From Aspergillus flavus (taxonomy: Eukaryota; Ascomycota; Eurotiomycetes; Eurotiales; Aspergillaceae): a DNA stretch of 64,000 nt. The DNA lies in NCBI RefSeq assembly GCF_009017415.1, contig NC_092404.1:1550001-1614000 (forward strand), written 5' to 3'. Under the pieces are notes generated by a model. That model worked only from the letters and a program-made list of their open reading frames with translations. It was not told the DNA's origin and did not search any database. A program made the translations under genes and the position numbers. This document shows, one piece after another, positions 12,405 to 22,916 of the stretch (positions are counted from its first letter, which is position 1; each line of letters starts with the position of its first letter).

Positions 12405-14221
12405 TTGATTTATTTCGGTTAGCCTTTTGCGTATACAAGTTTTTGGAACGACGTCTACGGTATTAAAATGTTGGCTTGGCGTTCGGTTTGCGCATGAACG
12501 GCGTTTGGGTTTTGGATGAACTGGAAACTGAAAATGTCTTCTTTGGTTTCTTGCTTCTTTGCCTCTCTCGGGTTGGATTATATTCTGATATACCTTGGAC
12601 TAACGTGTACATGAAGTCTTGGGATTTGGCCTTCCACCTTGGGTTGAGGATGGACCAGTGTTATTATACGATAAATTGTCGAGTATTAGAATGTGGATTT
12701 ACCGACTTCTTTCCTGCTCTCAGGAGGGAGTGGTATTCCTTATGTTACGCTCTTGAACATCTTATACTCATTAATCTCATCTATGCCTCCTACTTGAGGT
12801 CTGTCTTATCAACCATACATATCGCATGCGCCATCATCTTCCACACATCACAGTGAACACGGAACAGGCGATGGTAGCACTACTCAACAGTCACTACGTC
12901 AGGCACAACCTCCGTAATCACCACCACATAAGATCGGACGTATGTCAAATCCTACAAGGGAACCCGCGGCGTCACACAATGCAACACACCGAAACATCTC
13001 AACAGGATCCCCGAACCCCGACACAGTCAACCCGTCCCATATCTCCTCATAACCCACCGAACCCATCTCTCACGAATCCAACCTCGACACAAGCACAACA
13101 CCAGACCCGGTAACCCTCACCACCATCAACATGGCAATTAGTGATATCTAGCCCTATTCCCTAGGAAACTAAATCACCTTCTCCATCCACACCCAGTAAT
13201 CGACCCAACCCCCCCCTCAACCTCACCCTTAGTTGAACCGGCATTTTGCACCGGACAGAGAATACTACTATCCGTAGCCAGTAGAGCAATCCCTCCCCGC
13301 CGACTTCTATCCCTTGGCCCTCTAACCCCACAGCAAGTGATATAAGTCGGACTCGATAACCCGGTCGCGAACTCTGTTCTTGATTAGTTTGGAAGAGGCC
13401 ATAATTGGCCATTTTATTCATTCCCTCAGTCCCAGTCCCGGTATAACTGTCAAGTCTAAGCTCCAGTTTATGTCCTCTGGAGGGGGAAGGAGAGGATCGT
13501 TGAATGGAGGGGTCTGGGTAGGTTGAGCTGTTTGGGCTATTGTACGGTTTGTAGGGTATGTAGATGGGTGATTGGTCATTGGTGACTGATGGATGTATGT
13601 GATATATGTAGGACGTGGAATTGTATGAATTGCTTATCCTTGTTCTTGGGATGGGTGGATATGGGAGTATACAGTGGGGTTGGGTTTGGATTGACTGTTG
13701 ATATTATTGGCATTGGGGTTGGATCAAAGGTATGTATGAGTATATGTGTGTAAGTAAGTATGTATATACGGAATGGGTTGGGAGAAGATTCAATCTTGCT
13801 TTGTCTAGGCTGCAGCTGTTCAAGCTGGGCCATTCATTTCGGGGGCCGTGGACAGGTATATTTAGGATTACATTTCGAGGTTTACTGTGTTAATATTGTA
13901 GGTTTGTAGGTGAGTACTGTTTAGGTTGTTGATGTGTTGATTTTGTGTCCACGTGCTGTATAGATCATTGGCTGTCGAATGGTCTAGAGCTTGTTTCTTG
14001 GAGGCCCTACCTATGCTTTGTACTTTGATATTGAGATCGCTCTCTTCTGTCGCGCTATTTTGTACACATATTCCTTAAAGTTCTATCTATACTCAATCTT
14101 GTAGTATATCATCATTGATCTAGTCTCTAGGCTAGTCTACACCCAGAACAAAATGCACCCAAGTACATATCATGCATATGTTACAAAGTACCCATACTTC
14201 ATAACCAACAAGAAGACAAAC
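12405..14221. other. Intergenic region with strand-composition switch
   Basis: No supportable gene. Plus-strand sequence at about 12840-13130 is rich in A and C and poor in T, whereas about 13480-13760 is rich in G and T and poor in C. Short frames in both parts (12476-12856, 12826-13113, and minus 13576-13833) are products of these skews. The right part is the 3' flank of the minus-strand transporter gene. Confidence 0.5.
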
Positions 14222-15945
14222 CTACGCACCATCCCCATCCAGTAACCTCTCCCTCTCCCTCTCCCTCTCCTCCTCCTCTCCCCTCACCTTATCACCCCCA
14301 TTACTAAGCCATAACATGGGAACAGCAGTCAACCCGGCTAACAATGCCAACGTCCAGGACATATTCTTCCATCCGAAACGATACTCAATGAATCCACCCC
14401 AAAGTGGGCCCACAAAGAGCCCCAGAAATTGCGCCATGGTTTGTACGCCGAACGCCTGCGCCACGGCACCCTTCTTGCCGAAGATGCCTGGGCGCTCGCG
14501 CTCCATGTCCTCGAGAACTTGTTGGGTTTCAACGTAGAGGGCGGGCACGCACAGGTTCATGAAGAGGCCGATGAAGGTGAGTAGGGTGATGAGGAGGGCG
14601 ATGTGGGAGGTTGTGTTGGATTCAACGAAACGGAGGCAGACGAGGGGGATGGAGAGGACGAGGAAGCCGGTTAGTGTTACCTTGCGGGCGCCGTAGCGGT
14701 CTGAGAGGTAGCCTTCGGGGAGGTTAGAAAGGTTCGATGGCCTCTTCGATTCTTGGGTTGGGTCTTACCGAAGTAGGGCTCGAAGAACGCGGTGATGGCT
14801 GAAGGGAGGAATGTTAGTCCTGCACCTAGCGGGCCCCAGTGGAACCGTGTTTCGACAAATACGGGGATTGTCTGTGGGACTGTGTTAGTATCTGTTGGAG
14901 GCGCTCGGATTTGAGAAAGGAACATAACGTACTGCATCGAAAGCGGAATATAAGAGCCCGTGGACTAGGAGGGCCCACGACGAGATCATGATCCGTGGCT
15001 GGCAGATGACGAGGAACAGGGCTGGTTTCCTCGACTTGGGTGACTCGGAATCCGATGGTTCTGATGTGTCGCCGAAAGTGTTATACCCCCCGGCGTGAGG
15101 GCCTGACTGGCTCGTCTCCGAGTCCTCAAGGAGCCACCGACGGGCAACCTTCTTCTCGATCACCGCGACCCGCATGAGCAAGTCTACGCCTACAATCACG
15201 AACGCCATCGCAAACACCGCCTGGTATCCCGATTTCTCGTAGAGAATTCCCCCTATCAACGGACCAAGCAGGAACCCCAGCGCAACAGAGGAGCCTAGGT
15301 AGCCGATCACCTGGCCGAGGTTGTCGAACGAAACGGAGTCTGTCAAGAGCGCGAGACCTGCGACGGTGACCATTGCCGTCGCACCGCCTTGCAGTAATCT
15401 GGCGACGATGAATAATCCCACTGTATGCGCAATTGATAGGATGACCATGGATGCGCCGAGGAGTATGAGCCCGAGCAGATAAGGGAATTGGCGGGTGGGC
15501 GTGTTGTCAACGATGTAACCGAATATGGGGCAGCAAATGCATGCGACGGCGGCTTCGCACATAAGTAATACGCTGACCCAGTACTCGCCTGTTGTAGAAG
15601 TCAACAAAGGGGTTGTGCAGGTGGGTTGAAGGAGATGCACGAACGGTCGTGGTATGGGACGCTGGCGCGATCAACCAGTGCTGTTGGCATGACGGGGACT
15701 ATCTGCAGCTGCTATGAGTAGGTGCATCGCGAAGGTACGCGCGATTCGGCCAGAGCCCTCGCTCACCATGGCATATAGATAGAAGTCCTTGCGTGTCGTT
15801 AGCTATGCTCTCGGTGCAATTCAAGGGCGCAGCCACTCACCGTGAACAATGACGTCCACACTGTTGCGACAATGAACACCGTCGAGGAGCGATATCGCAA
15901 GAGCCATGGAGGGCGTTTATACCCTTCGGAGATCAGCGATGTCAT
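14222..15945 (-). CDS. MFS transporter, DHA1/vesicular-amine-transporter-like, 6 exons, 477 aa
   Basis: Exons in transcript order are 15945-15841, 15787-15767, 15702-15645, 15588-14933, 14871-14769 and 14712-14222, all in frame. The order of features fits a 12-helix drug/proton antiporter: a TM1 ending in TDFYLYAMIVPVMP, a motif-A-like loop (GYIVDNTPTRQFPY), glycine-rich helices with GFLLGPLIGG, a charged central loop with Ser-rich acidic sequence, and the second-half loop GYLSDRYGARK. The C-terminus ends in an ERERERER-type tail encoded by a CTCCCT hexanucleotide repeat. The substrate is unknown. It is divergent from urate oxidase with 779 bp between start codons, so it may share nitrogen or purine control, which is inference only. 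Splice sites of the tiny second exon (21 nt) are the least certain. Confidence 0.85.
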
Positions 15946-16428
15946 CTTGTGGATGCCAAAGCTGTGCCTGGGTGGATATTCGGGAGTGACGTTGCAACGA
16001 TCTCGGGGGTGGAGAAAGAGAAGAAGTTGCGTCCTTTTTTCTATTTTCCTTTTTGTTTTTCTCTGCTCCGCAGCGTGTCCCAACCCTCTTTTGGACCCCG
16101 ACACAATAGTAGTGGAATCGCAGAACACACTCCCAATTCGTATATCCCACCGAAGGAAAGAAGGTCCCCAGATTCATCATGGCGCAAACATTCCACTGCC
16201 CCTTTGACCGTAGGCAGGGGGATGTTGTTTCATGTTACTCCATTGCGAATACGAGGCGTGTATGAAGAACAACCCATTGCGGCGTTATCCTGTCGGCGAT
16301 GCGCCTTTGATTAACGTAAATCAGACCATTCACGGCTGCATTTTCGGGATTAAGAGAACAAACGCCGATCTCCATGTCGAAGTGCAGGGAGACTCAATGG
16401 TTTTGTAGCAACAAAGCATAAAAAGATG

Positions 16429-16459
16429 TTATCGATAAGATGGCTAGCGATAAGATAAG
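16429..16459. promoter_or_regulatory. Cluster of GATA motifs (AreA-type) upstream of urate oxidase
   Basis: TTATC at 16429-16433 abuts GATAAG at 16434-16439, and two overlapping GATAAG copies lie at 16449-16459. The cluster is 266-296 bp upstream of the uricase ATG. HGATAR sites bind the nitrogen GATA factor AreA in aspergilli, and uricase is a known nitrogen-repressed gene there. Binding here is inferred. Confidence 0.65.
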
Positions 16460-16489
16460 GAGGGTTGCGGCCGTTGCGAACCGCGGGTT

Positions 16490-16503
16490 TCGGAGGTGGC
16501 CGA
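16490..16503. promoter_or_regulatory. TCGG-N6-CCGA motif, candidate UaY site
   Basis: The sequence TCGGAGGTGGCCGA is a perfect inverted TCGG/CCGA with a six-base spacer. This is the recognition pattern of the purine-utilisation Zn2Cys6 activator UaY of A. nidulans. It lies 222 bp upstream of the uricase ATG and 31 bp from the GATA cluster, the expected arrangement for joint uric-acid induction and nitrogen derepression. Confidence 0.65.
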
Positions 16504-16724
16504 CGATGCCCATCAGACCATTCCGTCGCTCTTATCCTCCTTCCGGGATTTAAACGGGATCCAAAGGATTTAAAAGCTGGCGACAATTGTCCTGTGACTT
16601 CCTCTTGTCTTGTTCCAAACCCTCACTGCCTCTCTCATTCCTTCCGGTGCCCCCGATCCTCAATCCAACTTGTACATACTTCTCCCAACTCTCTGCTATA
16701 TCCTTCATATTCCCATACTACAAG

Positions 16725-17758
16725 ATGTCCGCAGTAAAAGCAGCCCGCTACGGCAAGGACAATGTCCGCGTCTACAAGGTTCACAAGGACGAGAAGACCG
16801 GTGTCCAGACGGTGTACGAGATGACCGTCTGTGTGCTTCTGGAGGGTGAGATTGAGACCTCGTAAGTCACCCCCCGTCTAAACCGATCCCTTGAAAGTTT
16901 GGCTAATAACCGAGGACTGCAGTTACACCAAGGCCGACAACAGCGTCATTGTCGCAACCGACTCCATTAAGAACACCATTTACATCACCGCCAAGCAGAA
17001 CCCCGTTACTCCTCCCGAGCTGTTCGGCTCCATCCTGGGCACACACTTCATTGAGAAGTACAACCACATCCATGCCGCTCACGTCAACATTGTCTGCCAC
17101 CGCTGGACCCGGATGGACATTGACGGCAAGCCACACCCTCACTCCTTCATCCGCGACAGCGAGGAGAAGCGGAATGTGCAGGTGGACGTGGTCGAGGGCA
17201 AGGGCATCGATATCAAGTCGTCTCTGTCCGGCCTGACCGTGCTGAAGAGCACCAACTCGCAGTTCTGGGGCTTCCTGCGTGACGAGTACACCACACTTAA
17301 GGAGACCTGGGACCGTATCCTGAGCACCGACGTCGATGCCACTTGGCAGTGGAAGAATTTCAGTGGACTCCAGGAGGTCCGCTCGCACGTGCCTAAGTTC
17401 GATGCTACCTGGGCCACTGCTCGCGAGGTCACTCTGAAGACTTTTGCTGAAGATAACAGTGCCAGCGTGCAGGCCACTATGTACAAGATGGCAGAGCAAA
17501 TCCTGGCGCGCCAGCAGCTGATCGAGACTGTCGAGTACTCGTTGCCTAACAAGCACTATTTCGAAATCGGTAGGTTTTTCTGCATTCCCGGTATCCCTTG
17601 TTTTGAAGCTGTCGCTAATGAGATAATCTTTAGACCTGAGCTGGCACAAGGGCCTCCAAAACACCGGCAAGAACGCCGAGGTCTTCGCTCCTCAGTCGGA
17701 CCCCAACGGTCTGATCAAGTGTACCGTCGGCCGGTCCTCTCTGAAGTCTAAATTGTAA
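16725..17758 (+). CDS. uaZ: Urate oxidase (uricase), peroxisomal, 3 exons, 302 aa
   Basis: Exons are 16725-16861, 16923-17569 and 17634-17758. The spliced protein starts MSAVKAARYGKDNVRVYKVH and ends SSLKSKL. The two tandem T-fold domains are present, with the conserved segment HAAHVNIVCHRWTRMD and the uricase signature region LKSTNSQFWGF. The C-terminal SKL is a PTS1 peroxisomal signal. The enzyme oxidises urate to 5-hydroxyisourate with O2, without cofactor, in purine catabolism. Length and sequence agree with the A. flavus enzyme as I remember it, which is the main basis for placing the organism. The upstream GATA cluster and TCGG-N6-CCGA motif suggest AreA plus UaY control. The alternative name in A. 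flavus is uox. Confidence 0.98.
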
Positions 17759-18066
17759 ACCAACATGATTCTCACGTTCCGGAGTTTCCAAGGCAAACTG
17801 TATATAGTCTGGGATAGGGTATAGCATTCATTCACTTGTTTTTTACTTCCACTTCGGCTCGTATAGTACAAATGCACCGTATATGTGTAGATGCAAGTAA
17901 CATTCTTCCGGGGAGCATCTTCCGGGAGCAGGAACGAAAAGCCCAAACATTATATCAGAACAGATCAAAAGAACTCCCACCCATGCGCTAGCAGATAAAC
18001 AGGAAGAGACATAAAATTACAGACGAAGAAATACAATAGACCATCGGGAAATGACCCAAGGAAAAA

Positions 18067-18850
18067 CTATGCTTGGGTCTTGGCCTCCTTAAACGCTTCC
18101 TTCACCTCCGGCAAGTTTGCAATCACCGACTGATTCCCAAGCTTGACAATGTTCTCTTCGTATGGGTGAGCCAGGCCCTCGAAAGCTATATCAAGTCCGC
18201 CGTTAGCAATCAATCTTCCAATCATTGAAGCACCCAACCACCCAATCGCCGATGCCCAAATCCCATTCGCCGTAAAGCAGTTAATCATGGAAATGAAAAC
18301 ATAGACATACTCTTCAGTCTAGCCAACCGCTTCTCCCGCAGCCGGTTCTTGGGCAACATGCCCTTGACAGCCCGTCGTAGGACCTCACCGCCACCCCATT
18401 TCTCGAACATCTTGTCCATCGTCATGCTCCGCAGACTACCGGGGCGAGTCGTGTGCGTGTAGTACTTCTTCTGGAAGCGCTTCTTGCCGGTGGTCTTCAG
18501 GTCGTGGCAACCAACAGCGACGACATAGTCACCGCAGTCGGTGGAAGGGTCATAGATAGGCTTGTGCTTGCCCATCAGGAAGAGGGCGATGGAGGAAGCA
18601 AGCCGGCCGAGGCTGCGCGGATCGGTGCCGACGTCGACATGGTGCCAGGCCCGAGAGTAGGCGAGACGGGTCTATATCAATTCAAGGAATTAGCATTGAG
18701 TGAGCTCCGGCCCGATGGGAGGATTCAATCCATGTGTTGTAATGTAGATATGTCATCGCAAATAGGTACGGCAGAACAGATAGACATCGATAATGGGACG
18801 TCAAAAGAGCATTGCTGGGAATTAATTACCTTTCCAACAGTCTGCGACAT
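18067..18850 (-). CDS. Mitochondrial large-subunit ribosomal protein uL13m (MRPL23 type), 3 exons, 166 aa
   Basis: Exons are 18850-18830, 18671-18311 and 18185-18067. The protein begins MSQTVGKTRLAYSRAWHHVD and carries the L13 core: a first-strand region with LGRLASSIALFLMGKHKP, then YDPSTDCGDYVVAVGC, then the signature KWGGGEVLRRAVKGMLPKN. The early TRLAYSRAWHHVD matches the mitochondrial branch rather than cytosolic L13a, and no long basic presequence is visible. The first exon has only seven codons and the first intron is 158 nt. The gene is divergent from the S16 gene, with 317 bp between start codons, so a cytosolic and a mitochondrial ribosomal protein gene share one promoter region. 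Confidence 0.93.
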
Positions 18851-19006
18851 GGTGACAGTTCTTTCTATCAATCAAGACTAACACAAGAAGTATAAAAAGA
18901 AACCCAATTAACCCGTCCCCGCGGATATCAAATCAACAATCGCGCAAAGCAAGTCTCTATCCCGACCTCCGATGGAGACCCAAACTTCAGCCGCCCCGGC
19001 GGAGCA

Positions 19007-19020
19007 TCACGTGACACGTG
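19007..19020. promoter_or_regulatory. Tandem CACGTG boxes in a divergent ribosomal-protein promoter
   Basis: TCACGTGACACGTG contains CACGTG at 19008-19013 and 19015-19020. The pair lies between the mitochondrial uL13m and cytosolic S16 start codons (158 and 148 bp away). TCACGTGA is the preferred site of Cbf1-type bHLH proteins, which act at ribosomal-protein genes in several ascomycetes. A further CACGTG sits at 20373-20378. Function is inferred. Confidence 0.5.
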
Positions 19021-19167
19021 ACCAGCGGCAAGCCCTAGCGGAGTCGCACTAAGCGAAGTCACCCGCACGGATTCTGAACCCCATCACCGCAGATTCGAAT
19101 ATCAGGAAGACGACGACAACTTCACCACACTCCCCTTCCCGACACCGATCAGGGCCATTCGATCACC

Positions 19168-19962
19168 ATGGCTTCCGTCCCGAGTGTGCAATGCTTCGGC
19201 AAGAAGAAGACGGGTAAGAATTTGTGCCTGATGGGAATTTTTTTCCCAAATTGAAAGAGGGTCTTTGCGGGAAGAAATAAAATGCTGACTTTTTATTATA
19301 GCTACCGCTGTCGCCCACTGCAAGGTATGCAACCAATTTTTCTCTTTTTGTCTATCCTGTCGCACTGTGTATGGTCGCTTGGGGAGAAATTATTGCTGGA
19401 GTGGAATCGAGGAATGGAGAAAGAAAAAGCATTACATTACGATATATTCAAGAGGAGGAGAAATGTTCAACGGAAAGAGAGAAAAGAGGATGGTGATTGA
19501 ATGATGTTTTGAACCTGCGACATATGCGCTCTGCTATTTCGATTTTGCAAGAAACGGTTATGGAAAAGGAACAAATGCTGAGAATCATTACAGCAAGGCA
19601 AGGGTCTCATCAAGGTCAACGGCCAGCCCCTCTCTCTGGTCCAGCCTGAGATCCTCCGCTTCAAGGTACGCCAAACCAAAGGAAAATGAACAACCCAACG
19701 GAACAACCCCCACCTGATACAAGAAAATCTAGGTCTACGAGCCTCTCCTCATCGTCGGTGCCGACAAGTTCGCCGGTGTTGACATCCGTGTCCGCGTCTC
19801 CGGTGGTGGTCACACTTCCCAGGTCTACGCCATCCGTCAGGCTATCGCCAAGTCCCTCGTCGCCTACTACCAGAAGTACGTCGATGAGCACTCCAAGAAC
19901 CAGCTGAAGCAGGCTCTTGTTCAGTACGACCGCACACTGCTCGTTGCCGACAACCGTCGCAC

Positions 19963-19995
<33 letters not shown>

Positions 19996-20023
19996 CGCCA
20001 GGTACCAGAAATCCTACCGTTAA
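19168..20023 (+). CDS. rps16: 40S ribosomal protein S16 (uS9), 4 exons, 143 aa
   Basis: Exons are 19168-19213, 19302-19324, 19594-19665 and 19733-20023. The spliced product begins [23 protein letters not shown], continues [20 protein letters not shown], and ends with the S9 signature region and [11 protein letters not shown]. At 143 residues it has the usual eukaryotic S16 length. It is part of the 40S head, where the C-terminal Arg reaches the P-site tRNA. Three short 5' exons and an intron of 269 nt (19325-19593) are typical of Aspergillus ribosomal-protein genes. The long intron carries a box C/D snoRNA candidate, annotated separately. Confidence 0.96.
19492..19589 (+). ncRNA. Candidate box C/D snoRNA inside intron 2 of the S16 gene
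   Basis: A C box-like ATGATGT (19501-19507; one mismatch to RTGATGA) and a D box CTGA (19578-19581) are flanked by a seven-pair terminal stem: GGTGATT at 19492-19498 with AATCATT at 19583-19589, allowing two G-U pairs. Spacing and host (a ribosomal-protein intron) fit intron-encoded C/D snoRNAs. The sequence upstream of the D box would be the guide; I could not match it to rRNA by eye, and no clear D' box is seen. Confidence 0.45.
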
Positions 20024-20784
20024 ACGGCCTTCAAATCAAAAAAAGACCCATCTTACGGACGACCGACGGGAATACAAAAAAGGACGCGGAATGGTATCTA
20101 TCAGGTGTACTGGGGAGGAGATTTGGAGCGTGCTCCCAGGGCAATCGGTTATGGTTCGGATCTGGTTGTCGCTGGGGTGGAATTATTATGGTGCGATACT
20201 ACTGGCTCTGTCGATGCTGGATTTAGTATAGGCCAGGTATCTCAAATATCACCCAATATTTTTTTCCTGTTAAGAGACGAGAGCCATCCGGATGTTATCC
20301 TATGTTACGTCTTTGGGTTTCTTTTTTGTGGTTGTTTTAACGGTTTCTGGACAGCTGGAATACATTTGATGTCACGTGACCAGGACGTCCGCCAGAAAAT
20401 GCAAGATTACGACTTCAACTGAGATTATCAGATGTTGTCTTGGTTAGTAGGTCGTAGCAGTCGGTGGCTTAGCGCCACTGCTCGGTACTGCTAACGCGCT
20501 GGTTAAACCGGTGTAGAACAAATGCCCAGACCTCATCTGCCAGAAACGGTTAAATTAGGCAATTCAGAGAGGAATCAATCCCGGGACGTCGGAAGACACT
20601 CCGTCTTATTTATGACCAGTAGTTTCTAAACTTAAGACTAAATAGACTTGACTGCCTCCACTTCTCCCCAACAACCAACAACAACTGCTAACATGGCCAA
20701 CTAATCTCACCATTAATAACAACTATTCATTTCCCCATACGTACTTAGTATATACCGAGATCAAGCGCAAGGTTCTCAGGCTAA
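20024..20784. other. Intergenic region between S16 and the LON-RING gene
   Basis: No gene seen. The first part is the S16 3' flank. A TCACGTGACC site at 20372-20381 and A/C-rich sequence just before 20785 are probably promoter and leader of the LON-RING gene. Confidence 0.5.
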
Positions 20785-22502
20785 ATGGAAGAGGACACAC
20801 CATGTCTCGCGAATGCAACATCTCCGCTCTCCCCGCAGGATGACACAAACCACTCGACAGCAAAGTCACCGGCCTCGCCCTTATCGGATATATCTGGCTC
20901 GGGTTTAACGGCTACAGTACACGCCCTTATCCGCCTCATTCAATGTTCATGTTGCTCGCGGCCTCTACGTGCGCCGCTACGACTTCCGTGTGGGAACACG
21001 TTATGTCGTTCTTGCTTGCCCCCAATTCATGAGCGAACGGGAATCACATATCCGTCGAGCGACGATCGAAAAATGGGATTCACATGCCATTGGGGTACGG
21101 ATAATGGTTGTGCTGGAGAACATTGCTTAGGTGACTGTGGGGCCGATGTGCTGTTGAGTAGGCTGGTGGATGTTTTTGATGCGGTGCTTTGCAATTCTAG
21201 TGCTGGCTCGGAGGCGCCTCTGGGGAACGAGTGTGGCTTTAGAGTGACATGGACAGGATTGAGAGGTGATCAGCCCGGGACAGTGGCGAAAAGTGCAGAT
21301 GCTGCCGGAGGATTATTAGAGGGTATGTACGACCTAGTCAAGTGCGGTCGTTTCGACTATGATGCGTCAGATCTCAAATTTGAAATGCACGAGCCTATAG
21401 ACCAGGAAAACCAGCGTTTCGAAAGACTTAAGGACGCTGTTCAGAATGAGCTGGACTGCCAGGTCTGTTATTCGCTTATACTGGATCCATTAACAACATC
21501 CTGTGGCCATACCTTCTGTCGCAGATGTGTTGCAATGGCACTGGACCACTCCGACCTATGCCCTGCCTGTCGCCGTAAACTGAACATGGCGTCGACGGTG
21601 AAGTCTGAGCCTACTAACAAGAGAATCTCAGATATCATAGAGACCTTGTACCCTGAACAGGTCGCTTTACGGAGAGATACAAGTGCCCAGGAAGTGACTG
21701 CACTCGATGACGAAGCAATACTTCCTTTGTTTGTCAGCTCACTTTCTCTCCCAACAATGCCAACTTTTCTGCATGTATTCGAGGCGCGTTATCGGCTTAT
21801 GATGCAAAGAGTCATGCAAAGCAGGGGGCGCAGATTCGGCATGGTCATGTTTAACCGTGCCGGTCGTTTCCAGCAAGGACTTGGAAGGTCGCAATTCATG
21901 CAGTATGGTACAGCCTTGGTCGTCGATCGTTATGAGCTGCTCCCCGACGGGAGAAGCCTAGTGGTTGCTACCGGGCTGTACCGTTTCAAGGTGCTCAGTT
22001 CATATATGCTGGACATGTACTATGTCGGCAAGATACAGCGCGTGGATGATATTTCGGTAATAGAGGAGGAGAATCGGGAGGCTTTGGAGACATCAGTCGC
22101 GGATGCTTCGGGTGAGCAGCCACTAGAGTCCATGTCAACACAACAGCTGTTTCAGTTGGGCTTGGACTTTGTAAGGAAGCAACACAGGCAAGCCGCTCCT
22201 TGGCTCCATCCTCGTGTGCTTTTAGCGTACGGTGATATTCCAACGGAACCTTCACATTTTCCCTGGTGGTTTGCCAGCGTATTACCTGTCTGGGAAGAAG
22301 AAAAGTATACGCTTTTATCGACGACCAGTGTCAGAGAAAGATTGAAGATCACTGCACGTTGGGTCAGAAAGCTGGAGTCTCGTGAATGGTATGTACCACT
22401 GATCACTCAACTCGGAAAACCTTCGGTAATGATGTGTCACTCACCATGCACTATTTGACCAGGACGGCTCGATCCCGGCCCTCCATTACGTCTGCCTTAT
22501 GA
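20785..22502 (+). CDS. LON-domain RING-finger protein (LONRF/CrgA-like), 2 exons, 547 aa to the first stop
   Basis: Exons are 20785-22388 and 22463-22502. Residues about 54-118 hold a divergent Cys-rich RING-like unit. A classical C3HC4 RING follows at C225-C262 (CQVC ... CGHTFCRRC ... CPAC). A LON N-terminal substrate-binding domain spans about residues 312-530 (LPLFVSSLSLPTMPTFLHVF opens it). There is no AAA or Ser-Lys protease domain, so the frequent label ATP-dependent protease is misleading; a ubiquitin ligase is the better inference. Without splicing the frame would end at 22458 after WYVPLITQ. With splicing it ends at TGA 22500-22502, in the context TTA TGA CTA G. The same frame then stays open to 22916, annotated separately. 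Confidence 0.85.
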
Positions 22503-22916
22503 CTAGCCGTCCCTCTCCTCGTCTTTGCTCTAATCCCGGTCATAATGGGACCGGTCGCATCATTCATACCATTCTCGTCTCCAAGGGTTTCGACATACTT
22601 TGCCCCGTTTTCCATGTCGTTCTCTGTTACCTTCGGCTCTGCCGACTTGTCAATCGATAATTCGCGACAGCTGGCAGAAAATCAGGATTCCGAGACTTAT
22701 ATTCCGCAGACCCTTGTAATAGGCATTTTTCTTGCTATGTTCGTAGCACAGGTTGCTGCCAATGGAGTCCAAATCTTGCGGTCGAGGCGACAAGGAATAA
22801 TAGAAGACCGACGGAATACTCAAACTGAGCAAGAACCCCCAAGAATACCACCGGAGCCACAGGGCGAGGACGAGGACGAGGGACGAACTCCAGAACCTAC
22901 CAGAGATGCTGAGTGA
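22503..22916 (+). other. In-frame C-terminal extension of the LON-RING gene beyond a TGA-CTA-G stop
   Basis: After TGA (22500-22502) the spliced frame runs 137 codons to a TGA at 22914-22916. The extension opens with a hydrophobic run (LAVPLLVFALIPVIM), continues to a second hydrophobic segment (TLVIGIFLAMFVAQVAANG) and ends in a charged, acidic tail. TGA followed by CTA-G is the best-known leaky stop context in fungi and animals. Read-through would give about 685 residues with a membrane anchor. Alternatives are a nonsense mutation in this strain, a second splice (weak donor GTCTGC at 22490, acceptor at 22585, which also restores frame), or an independent 123-codon frame from ATG 22545. Confidence 0.45.

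Noticed and set aside
16903..17670. 255-codon minus-strand frame across urate oxidase
   Set aside because: Antisense shadow of the uricase coding sequence, which is unmistakable.
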